Shown: positions 32,041 to 42,720 of the stretch, piece by piece | Numbering within the stretch: the stretch's first letter is position 1 | How the letters are laid out: each line of letters opens with the position of its first letter | Assembly (NCBI GenBank): GCA_029378245.1 | Contig: JARKIF010000013.1 | Location: 1,178,001-1,242,000, forward strand | DNA: 64,000 nt | Direction: 5' to 3' | Source: Roridomyces roridus | Taxonomy: Eukaryota; Basidiomycota; Agaricomycetes; Agaricales; Mycenaceae | Made by a program: the position numbers and the translations under genes | Notes under the pieces: generated by a model | Database searches by the model: none | What the model saw: the letters and a program-made list of their open reading frames with translations, nothing else | What the model was told of the DNA's origin: nothing

Positions 32041-35000
32041 TCAAGCAAATCTATCTCGAGTGAAAGTATCTACAAGTATGTACGGATTAAGATAGAACAT
32101 GGGGGAAGAGTCCAAAACATTGGCTGAAGTCCATTTGGTGTCGATGTTCTTCCCGCATTTTGCAATCAAATGGCAACCGCGGATGATTTGCGTGACGGAG
32201 ACAACGGCGGCGCGGCGACGATGGAAGGTCGTGGAGCGATGTGTTGTGAACATGCCCGAGACAGGCTCGCGTCGATTGAGTGGTGTAAACCACTCGACGT
32301 AAGCAAGAGGATGAGGGAAGGAGCCAAATTGAGGGGGAAGCTGAAAGATGGCACGAATTTGAGCAGGACGAAGACCTTGGTCCGATGAGAACACCAATCA
32401 ACAAGAGGAACAAAAGGTGCGCACCGTCGATCCCGGATGAGGGGGTATACGAATCCTCATCCTCAGCGACCAGCGCTGTATCAAATATCGGCGGCGTCGC
32501 TGGCTTCCGCTGGCGGGCGGGCATTGCAGGTGTCGCCCGAATACGCCAAGTTCGGGACTGAGAGGAGAGATATCGGTTCTTGGAAAGATGGAGGACAACT
32601 TGATTGTAGAGATCGAAACGGTCGTGGTGGCCAGGGAGAATGGGGGAGGACTTGAAGTGACGTTTGAGGAACACGGTGAGCGCAGGGATAAGGTCTTCCG
32701 TCCCATGTTGGGCGAGAAGATGGCCCACGGTGACGTTGCGGTTGGCGGGGCTTTTGGCGACTGTGTAGGAATGTAGAAAGGGTGCGAGGTCGGTTCGGGG
32801 TGGATTGAGCTCCGTGGTGATGCGCTCGGCCTGGTCATCAGGCTCCCCTTCGTCATCTGAATCCGCCTGGGAAGCACGGGAGAGCACACCGTGGTACCAG
32901 TCCAGGTACGACACACGCCGAGCGACGGCTTCTTGGCGTTGCAGCCAGAGCGCCATCTGCTCGGTGTAGTCCCGGCGGTTGGTAGCACGGTACGCCTTCT
33001 TGGCAAAGTCGATGTGCAGGCGTTCTGGAGACTCGGTGTTATATCCGTCGGGGCTGCCGAGCGCACGGATACTGTCGACGTAATGCTTGATCATGTGGAA
33101 TTTGGGGATATTGAAGTGCTTGCGAACGCCGTGCTTCACGAGGACTTTCTTGTGTCTGTGAAAGGTGGAGAGGGAGGTTTTGAGGCCGGTGAGGGAGCGG
33201 ACGGTGTGAGACTGAAGTTGAGCGTAGTAGATGAAGTCAATCAAGGCTTTGATGACGGTGAGAACATCGTTGCTGACAGCACCCGCCATCACTCCGACGA
33301 ACACACGCTGCATCTCTTTGTGCTCCGTCCCCGTCCACTGGGATATTGACGAGATCCCCTTCTTGAAGTGGCGCAATCCGGGAGAGAAGTTCATGGCCTT
33401 GAATCTCGCGTCTAGCTCGTCCGAGCCGATAAGCTCTTCACACCACCGAACGAGATGGTCTTTGAAGACACCCTTGTGCAGCTGGTGGAGGAGGTCGGGG
33501 GTGAAACAAAGGAAGATGTTGGTGTGGGGAAGCTCGGCCCAGAAAGGTGTGTAGACTGCGCGAATCCCATCAGCCTCAAATTGAGCCGAATTCTTGCGCG
33601 TGCGGTAGTCCTCCAGCACACGTAGAGTCGTCTCCTCCTCGCGCAGCAACGAGTTGACGAGCTCACCCCGCTTGTCATGCGTCACAACGCACATGGGACA
33701 CCGGCTCTCCTTGCAGCATGCCACAAGACACTGCTCCGGAAAGTCGGCGACGTAGGCGGCAAGGATGGGGAAGACACGGCGAATGAAGCCGTCCGCGCAG
33801 ACCATCTCGACGCCCTCCTTGCCTGCGGCAACGAGAGGCTTGAGGAGGAGGGACATGCAGTGGTGGAAGAGGCGGTAGCCAGCGAGAGAGCGTGTTCCGT
33901 CGGTGAAGCAAGTGAGCTTTGAGACGGGTAAGTACCCTATAAGCACCGTGGCGTGTGCAGATGGCTGACGCCGAATCTCTTTCGAGATGTTCCCAATCGT
34001 CAGGTAGACTGGCCAAGCAGTCTTATCACCCTGAAAGTTGGACAACTGGGTCTTGTCGGACGAGATGATGACCCCGGTGACGCACGCCCCAGGAGGTAAG
34101 AGTTCCTGCAGTACATGTTAGCCACGACCTCACGATATGCAGGAAAAGACCCACCTGGGTCTCCCACCACCACTGCGCCGTCCACATCTCATCAATAATC
34201 CGACTGTCCTCGCTTCCATCCTCACGACCGTAGACCCTCTCCGGTGCATACGCCATGCAGTCCTTGAAGGCGGGGTTGCTCATCAAGTCCTTGATGCATT
34301 CGACAGGATCACGGCGCCACAGCTCGAGATCCTCGGCCATGAGCTCGCCATCTTCATCGAGGCGATTACCGGCTGCTGTGACAATCTCGCAAGTCCAGTC
34401 GGGACCTTTTGGGAGCGTGTCAATTTTCTTGAGGAATGAGCGGTTGTTGTGGAAGGAGAGTTTTGCCGCCTTGGTCTGCAGAAATTGGTGAGTGTCGTTT
34501 GTCTCGTGCAAATCTTGCATTGGTACTTACGATTGGTAGCTTCAAATACTCTTCTGTGGCCGTCTGATTCACGTTCTTCGAGAGCCACTGCGCCAAGTCC
34601 CACTCATCGCTGTCCTTGAATGGAGCAAACTCCGAGTCACCGCTCCCCGCTTGTTCATGGCGCATCTTCTCAAACAAAGTTTCCCCAACTCCCACCGGTG
34701 TACCAGCATCCCCAGGAAAGGGTTCGACGAATCGCTTGCGATACGCGGGATCGTCTTCATCGAGCACCTCCTCAATGCTGGCGCGATGGCTCCGAGGCTC
34801 ACCAACGAGTTCCGGCGGTGGTGGAGTATCGACGCGCGGAGGAAGAACAAAGTCGTCGCCAACACCTAGGTCGTTGTCGTCTTCGGAGAGCACGGGAGAC
34901 AGTGGGGGTGATGGAGCGGGCGACGCGGCAGGCGCCGGCTCATCGTCTTGTTCTTCCCTCGCAACAACAATAGCACCAAGCGCTTTCGCCCACTGTAATC

Positions 35001-35088
35001 GACACGCAGGTGTGTTCCCAATATGACGATTGACTCCAGCGGCGGTATTGACCGAACGTCCACAGTACTGGCAGCGAAAAATTGGCAT
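32041..35088 (-). CDS. Plavaka transposase
   Basis: Four exons (34531-35088, 34155-34475, 32425-34105, 32041-32375) give 964 residues in one frame. It starts with a C2H2-like zinc finger ([18 protein letters not shown], then CRLQW), followed by an acidic, Pro-rich linker. The core is the Plavaka domain: [66 protein letters not shown]-like [47 protein letters not shown] and [21 protein letters not shown]. The C-terminal exon carries [15 protein letters not shown] and the [11 protein letters not shown] segment. These proteins are CACTA-related DDE transposases common in mushrooms. Nothing is missing, so it may be active and would be the enzyme that moved this element into the host gene. Confidence 0.9.
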
Positions 35089-35455
35089 TGCGGAGAAGAT
35101 ACTCTAGCTCGAGGCGGGACCTGGCGGGACAACGCCGTATGTGTTTCAAGTCCTCCTAAACTGTATTGTCTGAACGTTGAGCCGCCTTGTCTTAGCCGAC
35201 CGCAGTCGATCGACTGAGTGCCTGGTGCATCAACAAACAACGCACTCTCCCCTTCCCCGACCACCATGTTGACCGTGCTCCAACAACGACAACCACCTCA
35301 ACGTGACCTGTTGACTGCTCTCCAACAACGACAAGCACCTCAAGGGTATAAAACCAGGCGGACACCACTCGACTTTCCCCCGTTCCCTCTCTGCAGCAGA
35401 ACTCCGACGCTCACCAGCCAACCCCAGCACACTACCACCCAACCGACCCTGAACT

Positions 35456-36544
35456 ATGTCTCTCAATCAAGCCCCCGCTGCTCGTCGTGGCCGCTCTTCT
35501 CACCCTGCTCCTACCGCGGCGCGCCCCACTCGTGCCGCGGACGAGATCACCAGGGAGGTGCTATCCCTCGCGATCACCTTCTACTGCTGCTTCCTCAGTG
35601 CGCGCGACGCTTTCCCAGACCAGGCCACAGAGATGAGCTTTGTCAAAGAGGCTTGGGACACGGCGTGCTACAATCGCAATGTCGATATTGAGCTCACACC
35701 GACTCTCTCTAAGCTGGTATGTCTTTCCTCTCCCGTGATCGTTCCGAATTCAAAGCTCCTCTAGATGACCAATCGTGGCTCTCATCTCCGGGGCGAGCTC
35801 AAGACCAAGATCAAGCCCATGGTCGAGCTTATGTTTGGCTTCAAGAGCGGGCAGAACAAGAAGACTATCAAAGCCAATCGCGATCTCACCGAGAAGCTCA
35901 AGGACGATCTGACTTTCACATTCAAGGTATGTCATATCTATATTCCGATTGAGACTATTCGTTAATACTCATGCAGGATATTGCGGCGCGCAAGGGCATC
36001 TATCGTAACCCGCTTTTCCAGAAGGCCGTCAATGCCATGTGGTTTGTTAATACCCGCGACGAGGCCGTAACGCAGCCGCAGATGTTCAACCCTTTCCCCC
36101 TCCCAGGCTTTGCTCTTGTTATCACCGTTGTACGTCTTTTGCACGTTCTTCGTTGGATCCTTCTGACTCATCTGCTTAGACGGAGCATCTGATTGATGAG
36201 TGGGCCACTGGCATTCGCTCTGACATCCCGTTCACGGCGCACGACTACCGTGACCTTTATCAAACCCATATCAACGCTCTCCGCCGCTTCGAGGAGAAGA
36301 CCGAGAAGTACGGCATTCTCGACAACATCCTCGTTCGCCTGCACAACATCGGCCGGCACGTTATTTCTACTTTTCCATTTCATGTCTTCTCACAGCGTGT
36401 CGCAGCTTCCACTCTGGGGCTCAGCCCATCACCCACCACGCTCCCCAGCCCGCCATCACCGACGCGACCATTGCCGCTGCCATTCTGGAGTACCAGGAGG
36501 ATGAGGAGACTGAGACTGATGGTGAGGACGGTGATGACGCTTAG
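35456..36544 (+). CDS. DUF6532-domain protein carried by the Plavaka element
   Basis: At least four exons starting at ATG 35456 (exons to about 35716, 35765-35924, 35977-36129 and from 36181). The product has an Arg/Pro-rich N-terminus, then a helical domain with conserved blocks ITFYCCFLSARDAFPD, RNPLFQKAVNAMWF, LPGFALVITVTEHLIDEWATG and YQTHINALRRFEEKTEKYGI. This is the DUF6532 family, an Agaricomycete-specific domain of unknown function. The last exon boundary is unresolved, but the frame with an acidic end (EDEETETDGEDGDDA) and stop at 36544 fits best. It is divergent from the transposase within the same terminal repeats, so it is cargo or an accessory factor of the transposon. Confidence 0.75.
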
Positions 36545-37126
36545 ATTACTTGTATCCTTTTTATTCGCCCTCAATGCTCATTATGTTATTTATTCATTTC
36601 TTGTGGATGCTTGATTCAGTAATGCTGGCTACATCCTATTGTACTCCGGCTACTTTGTTCAACATTGACGGATGTAGGCTATTGGACAATGAGGATATGA
36701 CCATATGTAGTACAAAAATAGTATTGTATGCAAGCTACCCAGACAAATGTAGTACAATATTTCACATACTGAGTGACTACGTCGAGCTATATTGAGGGGG
36801 GGTATCAAATCTGCTATGACCACTACATTGGCAACGTAGGTCCACATACTCATCCGGATTTTTCCTGATGCCGCTCTTTATCGAGGAGCCGCTTCTCCCT
36901 GGGCAGCAGGAGGAGATTAAAACGCTGTATGGGATGACGGGCATTCCCATCGCCGTGCGTATTCACCTATCCTCAACTCATCAGCTGAAGACTCGGAGAA
37001 CAGCTTGGGGAACGCTTGTTCACGCGGCAAGACGTAAGACCGTATTTCAAGGCTGGGTGTATCGACATCGTGCAACCGGACGTCGCGCACGCCGGAGGGA
37101 TCAGCGAGACGAGGAGAATTGCCAAT

Positions 37127-37465
37127 AGGTGCGTTCAAAGTTAAAATTTCACCCGGTGTGCAACGGGTTGTGCAACGGGTTTTGGATTTCCACAACGAGT
37201 GTCGCACCGGGTTTTTTGGATGGTGCGTTCAAAGTTGAAACCCGTTGCGATGGCTGGTTTGACGGCGCCTAAGAAGCACTACCCGCTGATCCGGTGATTA
37301 CCGACGCAGGAACTCGGCAGAAACCCATCACAACGGGTTTTGGCCACAACGGGTTTCGCTCACCGGATAAAAAGTCGGTGAGCAAAAAACCTGTTGAGCA
37401 AAATCCGGTGTGAAATCCACAACGGATTCCACACCGGGTCCTCATCGTCAACTTTGAACGCACCT
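37127..37465. mobile_element. MITE with 3-bp target duplication, 339 bp
   Basis: Perfect 16-bp terminal inverted repeats AGGTGCGTTCAAAGTT are flanked by AAT on both sides (37124-37126 and 37466-37468). The inside repeats AACGGGTT words in both orientations. Removing it with one AAT restores the ANMVETYDV reading of the host gene across the next intron. A 3-bp duplication fits PIF/Harbinger or CACTA. A Harbinger transposase gene lies 1.5 kb away, but its own ends could not be found for comparison. Confidence 0.85.
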
Positions 37466-38142
37466 AATATGGTAGAGTGCGTACCCTTCCTCCTTCCTCC
37501 CATCCAAATGACAATGAACTCAAATACGCGCAGGACATACGACGTCGGATTAGCACCCCACTGCCCTCTAGGCCCCATCGCCTTCGCAGCATGCCTCCAA
37601 CTCGGCTTCTCCATGCCCAATTTCGTCATCTGCGAGATGAGCTGGCAGATGCACTACAACGCCGCCTCGCATGACCTCCACACGTACATCTCCAACCCCG
37701 AGGTCTTTGCCGTCAGCGAGGGCAGTGTTTCGTTGCTTGAGGGTGCTGGGTTGGGGATTGTTGTTGATGAGGAGAGGGTGAGGATGGAAGATGGGGAGTT
37801 TAGGGAGGGGAAGGTTGGGGCGTGGAGGAATCCTGTTTGTGAGTGATTTCTTTGCTGTTCAAGTTGTTTATATGGGTTGTGGATTGATTCTTTGGTTGTA
37901 GGGCGAGGGCCGGATGGGGCGTTGCGCGAGTGGTGATATCGGGCAGTGGTGGTCGTTCCGGAGTCTTTTCACAACTTGTAACTTTACAGACTGATCCACT
38001 ACTCAGGGAGATAAATGTATAACGCGATTCATGATCCAAGAGAATGTGGTTCGTTCGAGTGGTTTACACCCTTCCCTTCACCGACGACGTGCTCCTCCTC
38101 CTTTCTACCTCCCCACGGGGTGCGGTATACTACCCTCCTTAT

Positions 38143-38818
38143 TAGTTCAGGGACTTTAAAAAACTGCATTTCTGTGCGGTTGACAGGGGAAAACAATATT
38201 TATCTTCGGCGGCTGAGGTGCGATACCCGAATCGAACGGGCGTTCCACGTTCCGCACTCCTAGTAAATGCTGATCAAGTCACTTCACTGAGCAGGGTTTT
38301 GTTTTGTCTTGGCGAGGGTTGTGAGTAGGCAAAGCATTGTCTTGGTCTTGGGTGCATCCGAGTCTTTCAACGAAGTTTGTTCGACGGTGTAAAAAGATTT
38401 ACGACGACGCCATAATGGTATATACTCTGGCCCGAATCGAACGAGCCAACTCTGTCCCAAGTAATTTCGTTGCTGGCCACGAGACCCGCGGGGTGTCAGG
38501 TATACTTACTTACTCTCCCCAGAAATTGAGGGACTTGTTCAAAGACGGTCAGTGGCTAAACTGCATTTCTGTGGGTGCCATTAGAAAAAGATGTCTTTGT
38601 TGATGTCGACCCAGGTGCGATACCCGAATCGAACGGGCGTTTCGCACTCCGCACTCTGCTTCCAATATAGAGCCACATCACTCAGCGGTATTTTGAACTT
38701 GACAATTCCTGGCTAGATTTATGAGGAGGCTTTCATCGAGGTTGTAAAAGATTTCGACAGGGTCCACATTATGGACTCTGGCCCGAATCGAACGGGCCAG
38801 CTCTATCTCAAGTAAGGC
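38143..38818. repeat. two diverged ~320-bp repeat units with T-arm hairpins
   Basis: Unit 1 (about 38143-38465) and unit 2 (about 38527-38818) share the order: AACTGCATTTCTGTG, GGTGCGATACCCGAATCGAA, GTAAAAAGAT/GTAAAAGAT, then TCTGGCCCGAATCGAACG. Each unit has two hairpins shaped like tRNA T-arms (38225, 38430, 38622, 38781). The start of a further copy (GGAAATTGAGG, then ACTGCATT) is at 40391-40430. They may be tRNA-derived, SINE-like repeats, but no complete cloverleaf could be folded. Confidence 0.55.
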
Positions 38819-39031
38819 CCTGATCGGGCGCCGAGGCTAGCAAGCCGTAACCAGAGCGGCTGAGGTCCGGAGTTATGCCTAGCCAGATCATGATGAGCCA
38901 GAGGGTTGTCAGGCACCGTCGGAGCAGCCGGGCCGCGTAGTAATCAATGTATTGTCATCGCTGGAAGTCTCTGCTCGTCGTCTCCCCCGTCGCCACCACT
39001 GCAAAAGCGCGTCTGGCCCCAACCCAACGAT

Positions 39032-40386
39032 ATGCCGCCCTCCGCCCACCCCTCCGCTACCCATGCAGCGGAGCTGGTGCATCACAAAGCACGTAAAAAG
39101 CAGGAATACGACCGGCGCCGCCGCACCTTCGTTCTTGCCACATTGACGTGTATGGTCGTCGCAATTACTGCTTCTCTGCGCCTGGACGTCGTACCCATTC
39201 CCATGCACACATCAATCCTCACCGGGCAGGGCTGGCTTGACGAACTCATCACCGGTCATGACCGCCGATTCAAAGAGAATCTGGGCATGGCAAAACACGT
39301 CTTTTTTCGCCTGTCTGTCGAGCTGCAGATGTTCAATGGTCTCACCAGCACCAAGCACATTTTGGCAAACGAAAAACTCGCCACTTTTCTGCACATGGCA
39401 CGCACAGGCAGCAATTCACGCTTGTTGCAAGAACGGCTACAACGCAGTGCGGACACCATCAGCAAGTACGCAACTCTTGTCGCGTCTTTTCGAGTCCTAA
39501 ATGTGTCTCATATATTTTCAGGTCAATTCACACCATTCTGAACTGCCTGACGGGCTCGTTCTATACAAAACACGTTCATCTACCCCCCGACAGCACCCCT
39601 CCCGAGGTCAAGGCGTCAGGGAAGTTTTATCCATACTTCCGCAATGCTCGGGGTGCCATTGACGGCTCACACTTCCATGCCTGGGTAGCCTCCGAGGCCA
39701 TGGCACGGTACCGGAACCGCAAGGGTTTTATCGGGCAAAATGTGCTGGCTGCATGTAATTTTGCTTTGCTATTCGTCTACGTGCTCAGCGGCTGGGAGGG
39801 CAGTGCCTCGGACTCACAGGTCTTCAACTACGCCCGCCGATCCGATTTTGCTGTACCCGTTGGTAAATATTACCTTGCGGATGCGGGATTTCCTCTGTGC
39901 GATGCTCTCATGGTCCCGTACAGAGGTATACGCTATCATCTCAAGGAGTGGGGCACTGTGAAGTAGTGGTAAGCATTCATTCCAATACATATCTCCTCTC
40001 AACGCATTCCTGTCAGGCCCCGTAACTACAAGGAGCTTTTCAATCTACGTCACGCTCAGCTTCGAAACGCGGTCGAGCGCATCTTTGGCATTCTCAAGCG
40101 CCGCTGGGCCATGTTCTCGCGCGCCCCAGAGTATTCGGCGGAGACGCAGGCCCAATTTGTGGCCGCTGTGTCCGCACTCCACAACTTCATCCGTGTTTTC
40201 GACAACGCGGATGAGGCGGATGACCTTGCGCCAGAGCTCATCGTTCGTGACGGCAACCAGGGTGGCCCGAATGCTCCTCACGCTCCTCGGCGAGAGAGTT
40301 CTTTGCAAGATCTTGTCACAAACGACCCCCCACAGATTACGCCCGTGCTGGCTATGAGACCCACGGGTGTGAGGCATGCCGCATAG
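39032..40386 (+). pseudogene. PIF/Harbinger transposase (DDE_Tnp_4) with amber stop
   Basis: Three exons (39032-39465, 39522-39968, 40017-40386; an in-frame ATG also exists at 38906) cover 1251 nt. The DDE motifs are present: GAIDGSHF (first Asp), GSASDSQVF (second Asp) and RNAVERIFGILKRRW (Glu), with FIGQNVLAACNF, YYLADAGFP and SALHNFIRVF between or after them, as in HARBI1-like enzymes. One TAG (39964-39966) interrupts the frame two codons before the second intron, where a Gln-like codon is expected; a single C to T change would cause it. The last Glu and the C-terminus lie beyond the stop, so the protein should be inactive. Terminal repeats were not found. Confidence 0.85.
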
Positions 40387-40628
40387 GTACCCTCCCCGGA
40401 AATTGAGGCGGTCAATGGCTGAAAACTGCATTCCGACTTTCCTACAAGTTCAAGGCCTGGATCCAACCAAAAAAGAGGAATTAATGTATCAAAGGCCCCG
40501 CATGTGTTTCGTATGGATTCCTTTGGCAAGTAGTTCAAGCTGAATTGATTGAAGAGAGAATATTTGCCAAGGTGTATTCGTTGACCTACCGAGTTTAGCC
40601 CAGTTGAAACTGAAGACATCAAATGGAA

Positions 40629-40668
40629 CTGACTGATCGCTTGATATTTGTTCCCACAGTTGCAATGT
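40629..40668 (+). promoter_or_regulatory. recurrent upstream module, esterase copy 2
   Basis: GACTGATCGCTTGATATTTG then TTCCCACAGTTGCAAT, about 200 bp before the esterase start at 40866. Same word order as upstream of the other two copies. Confidence 0.35.
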
Positions 40669-40865
40669 CCGATCGCGCTGTGCGCATTACGGCTGGCCGG
40701 CTCACTCGGCTATAGTGAGTCTTAGTTATTCATAATTCGAGGGCCATCTAATAAATCGGTTGCCCGCCCGCAGCCGCCCGCCCGAAGAAGTCCATCGGTG
40801 TAACATTCATGCCGTGAACCGCTCTAGTATAAGACCCCCCAGCACACATCCACCCACAGCAAACC

Positions 40866-42085
40866 ATGTCAGCAGCAGCAGCCTCCGAATACGGCGAATA
40901 CGGCTACCTTGCCATTCCCGACCCAGAGTGTGCGCCCTTCATGGACGCCATGCTCTCTTACCCCCCGGGTCCCACCGATCTGGAATCAAAAAGGAAGCAG
41001 TTTGAGGGTATGATCTCGGTGGCCAAGGTGAACTATGGTGCTGGTTTGCCTAAGGGTGCGTCCTGCGTTCCATCCGGCGAGACCAGGGTTGACTTTGCAC
41101 GTTAGAATCCGAATACATCGTGAAGGACCAAGAAATTCACGTCGCCGGCCCACCCGCAGGCAAGATTCGTGTTCGTACACTCGTCCCCACTTCGTCGGAA
41201 GAAGGCAAGACGTACCCACTCTACGTATGGTTCCATGGCGGTGGCTGGACGTTGGGCAACCTCGAAGTGGACGACTACCAGCTCCGTCAGCTATGTGTCG
41301 AGTTTGGAATTTCCATCGTCAACGTCGAGTATCGGCTGGCGCCAGAGCATCCATCTCCCATTCCCCAGGACGATTGTTATGCTGGGATTAAATGGGCGGT
41401 GGAGAACCAGGCGTTGCTGTCCGCCGACGTAAAGAAAGGGTTCCTTATTGGTGGGTTGTCGGCAGGCGGGCACATCACTGCTGTGCTCGCGCACCGCGCG
41501 CGAGACGATCCATGGTTCGAGGGTAGGCGGATCACAGGGCAGATCATGCAGGTTCCAGGGGTGTGTCATCCTGAGGCCGTTCCGGAAGAGTGAGTCACGC
41601 CGCCTCTCTAAGTCTTTCGAGTTGTTGATTGACGTGGTTCAAAAGGCATAAAAGCTCGCTACTCTCATTCAAGCAGAACCAATTTGCCCCTGGCCTTGCC
41701 GCAGCAGACATTAACTGGTTTTATGGTGTGTTCTCCTTTCTCACTCTCTGGCTCCGCGCACCCACATTCCGAATAGAACAACTCGGCGGCTCCCCCAGCT
41801 CGCCGGACGTCTCGCCGTTTCTGCATCCCGTACACGCCGGCCTTCCGCCCGCCGTCTTCCAAATCTGCGGTATCGATCCCCTGCGTGACGAGGGGCTCTT
41901 ATATGGTAAGATCTTGAAGAGGGAGGGGTGTGAAGACCAGGGTGCATACCTACCCCGGCGTCCTTCACGGGTTTAACTACCTCCTGCCCGACATTGCCGC
42001 TGCGAAGCGGTGGGAGAGGGAGTATCGGGAGGGTTTGAGGTGGATTTTGGACGGGGCGCCCCATGCGCGAATAAAATCCAAGTAT
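40866..42085 (+). pseudogene. alpha/beta-hydrolase-3 esterase, copy 2, frameshifted
   Basis: It has the same four-exon layout as the copy at 22.3 kb. Exon 2 is intact with YVWFHGGGW, EYRLAPEH and an intact nucleophile motif GGLSAGGH. In the last exon, near 41931-41940, an extra G (GAGGGGTGTG against GAGGGTGTG in the paralogues) shifts the frame after ILKREG. The predicted protein therefore ends without the catalytic His. The other frame continues cleanly (VKTRVHTYPGVLHGF to LRWILDGAP), so the lesion is a single base. The original C-terminus is also altered after GAP. Confidence 0.85.
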
Positions 42086-42340
42086 TGAACACACAGTGTA
42101 TAGGACATTTGGAGGAATAGATAAACACAGCGATCGAAAACCTCCTCTTGACATAGCTCTTCCATTGAATTGCCTCGCTGTATCTTGCTCACAGTCGACG
42201 CAGTCAGGAATACTTCACCTGAAACCGAATCAAACGGGCAAGCGCACCGTAAGGTACTTAGTCGTCTGCTAGTTGTTCAAGCAAGTTGTACTTGTCACTT
42301 GTTGATTTGAATTCGGCATCTGCATCGGACTCTGAAGTAT

Positions 42341-42550
42341 GAACTGATTGATCGATTGATATTTGTTGCCACAGTTGAAATCCTCGTAGTTGGTCAGATT
42401 TTGGAAGTGGGAGGTTACTTACTGAACTCAGAGGAAAGACATCAGGCTAGATCTTCTACTATTCTATTCGTATTCCCTCAACTGAACCAGCTTGACAGCG
42501 TCAGACTTCAAGTGGACTGATTGACTGATATTTGTTCCCACGGTTCAAAT
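42341..42550 (+). promoter_or_regulatory. two copies of the recurrent upstream module, esterase copy 3
   Basis: Copies at 42341-42382 (ATTTGTTGCCACAGTTGAAA) and 42515-42550 (ATTTGTTCCCACGGTTCAAA) lie in tandem, 170-380 bp before the third esterase start. Confidence 0.35.
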
Positions 42551-42720
42551 CTAGTTGTGTGACCCATGATCATCTTACGGTCGTTTGTGCGTGTGTCCAT
42601 GCACAGGGCCTTAGTCGGTTGTCACAGAGCCCGGATACCGGGGTCTTGCTCTCCCACCATCTATAAATTGATTGCCTGCTCCCTTGCCACCCCACAACAC
42701 ACACGCACCGAAACCACTCA

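Larger units (their letters stand above)
31520..36870. mobile_element. Plavaka-type DNA transposon, 5351 bp, two genes
   Basis: The short terminal inverted repeats begin CATCAGGAAAA at 31520 and match the complement of the end at 36870. A CC dinucleotide flanks each side (31518-31519 and 36871-36872). The insertion separates CACCC from CCGCTC in an exon of the galactonate dehydratase gene, so both limits are fixed by the host reading frame. Inside are a complete Plavaka transposase (minus) and a divergent DUF6532 gene (plus), with about 370 bp between their starts. Confidence 0.85.
29297..37936 (+). pseudogene. galactonate dehydratase (enolase superfamily) split by three transposons
   Basis: The coding pieces together form a full D-galactonate dehydratase-like enzyme (mandelate-racemase branch of the enolase superfamily; dehydrates an aldonate to a 2-keto-3-deoxy acid). 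Pieces are 29297-29777, 31098-31519, 36871-37126 and 37466-37936, each with normal introns of about 50 nt. Active-site residues are all visible: AVKMN, DFHGR, FIEEPLLPG, ALGERL and APHCPLGP with the catalytic His. The insertions are a CACTA-type element (29778-31097, target copy ATC), a Plavaka element (31520-36870, target copy CC) and a 339-bp MITE (37127-37465, target copy AAT), all in exons. Removing each with one target copy keeps the frame open throughout. No other lesion is seen, so the gene was probably functional until recently. The broken beta-lactamase gene lies 110 bp upstream. Confidence 0.88.

Noticed and set aside
32398..33066. 222-codon minus-strand frame
   Set aside because: Shadow frame of the Plavaka transposase, no independent family features.
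37005..37020. Apparent frameshift in the galactonate dehydratase after GIPIA
   Set aside because: Extending the intron to the next acceptor (AACAG) restores ALGERLF in frame, so no lesion is needed.
37434..37470. TA as the target duplication of the 339-bp MITE
   Set aside because: TA would leave the dehydratase out of frame; AAT with a 16-bp perfect inverted repeat restores it.
38774..38866. Possible complete tRNA on the minus strand around the GGCCCGTTCGATTCGGGCC hairpin
   Set aside because: Only the T-arm pairs well. The acceptor strands do not pair once the T-arm is placed, and there is no A box.
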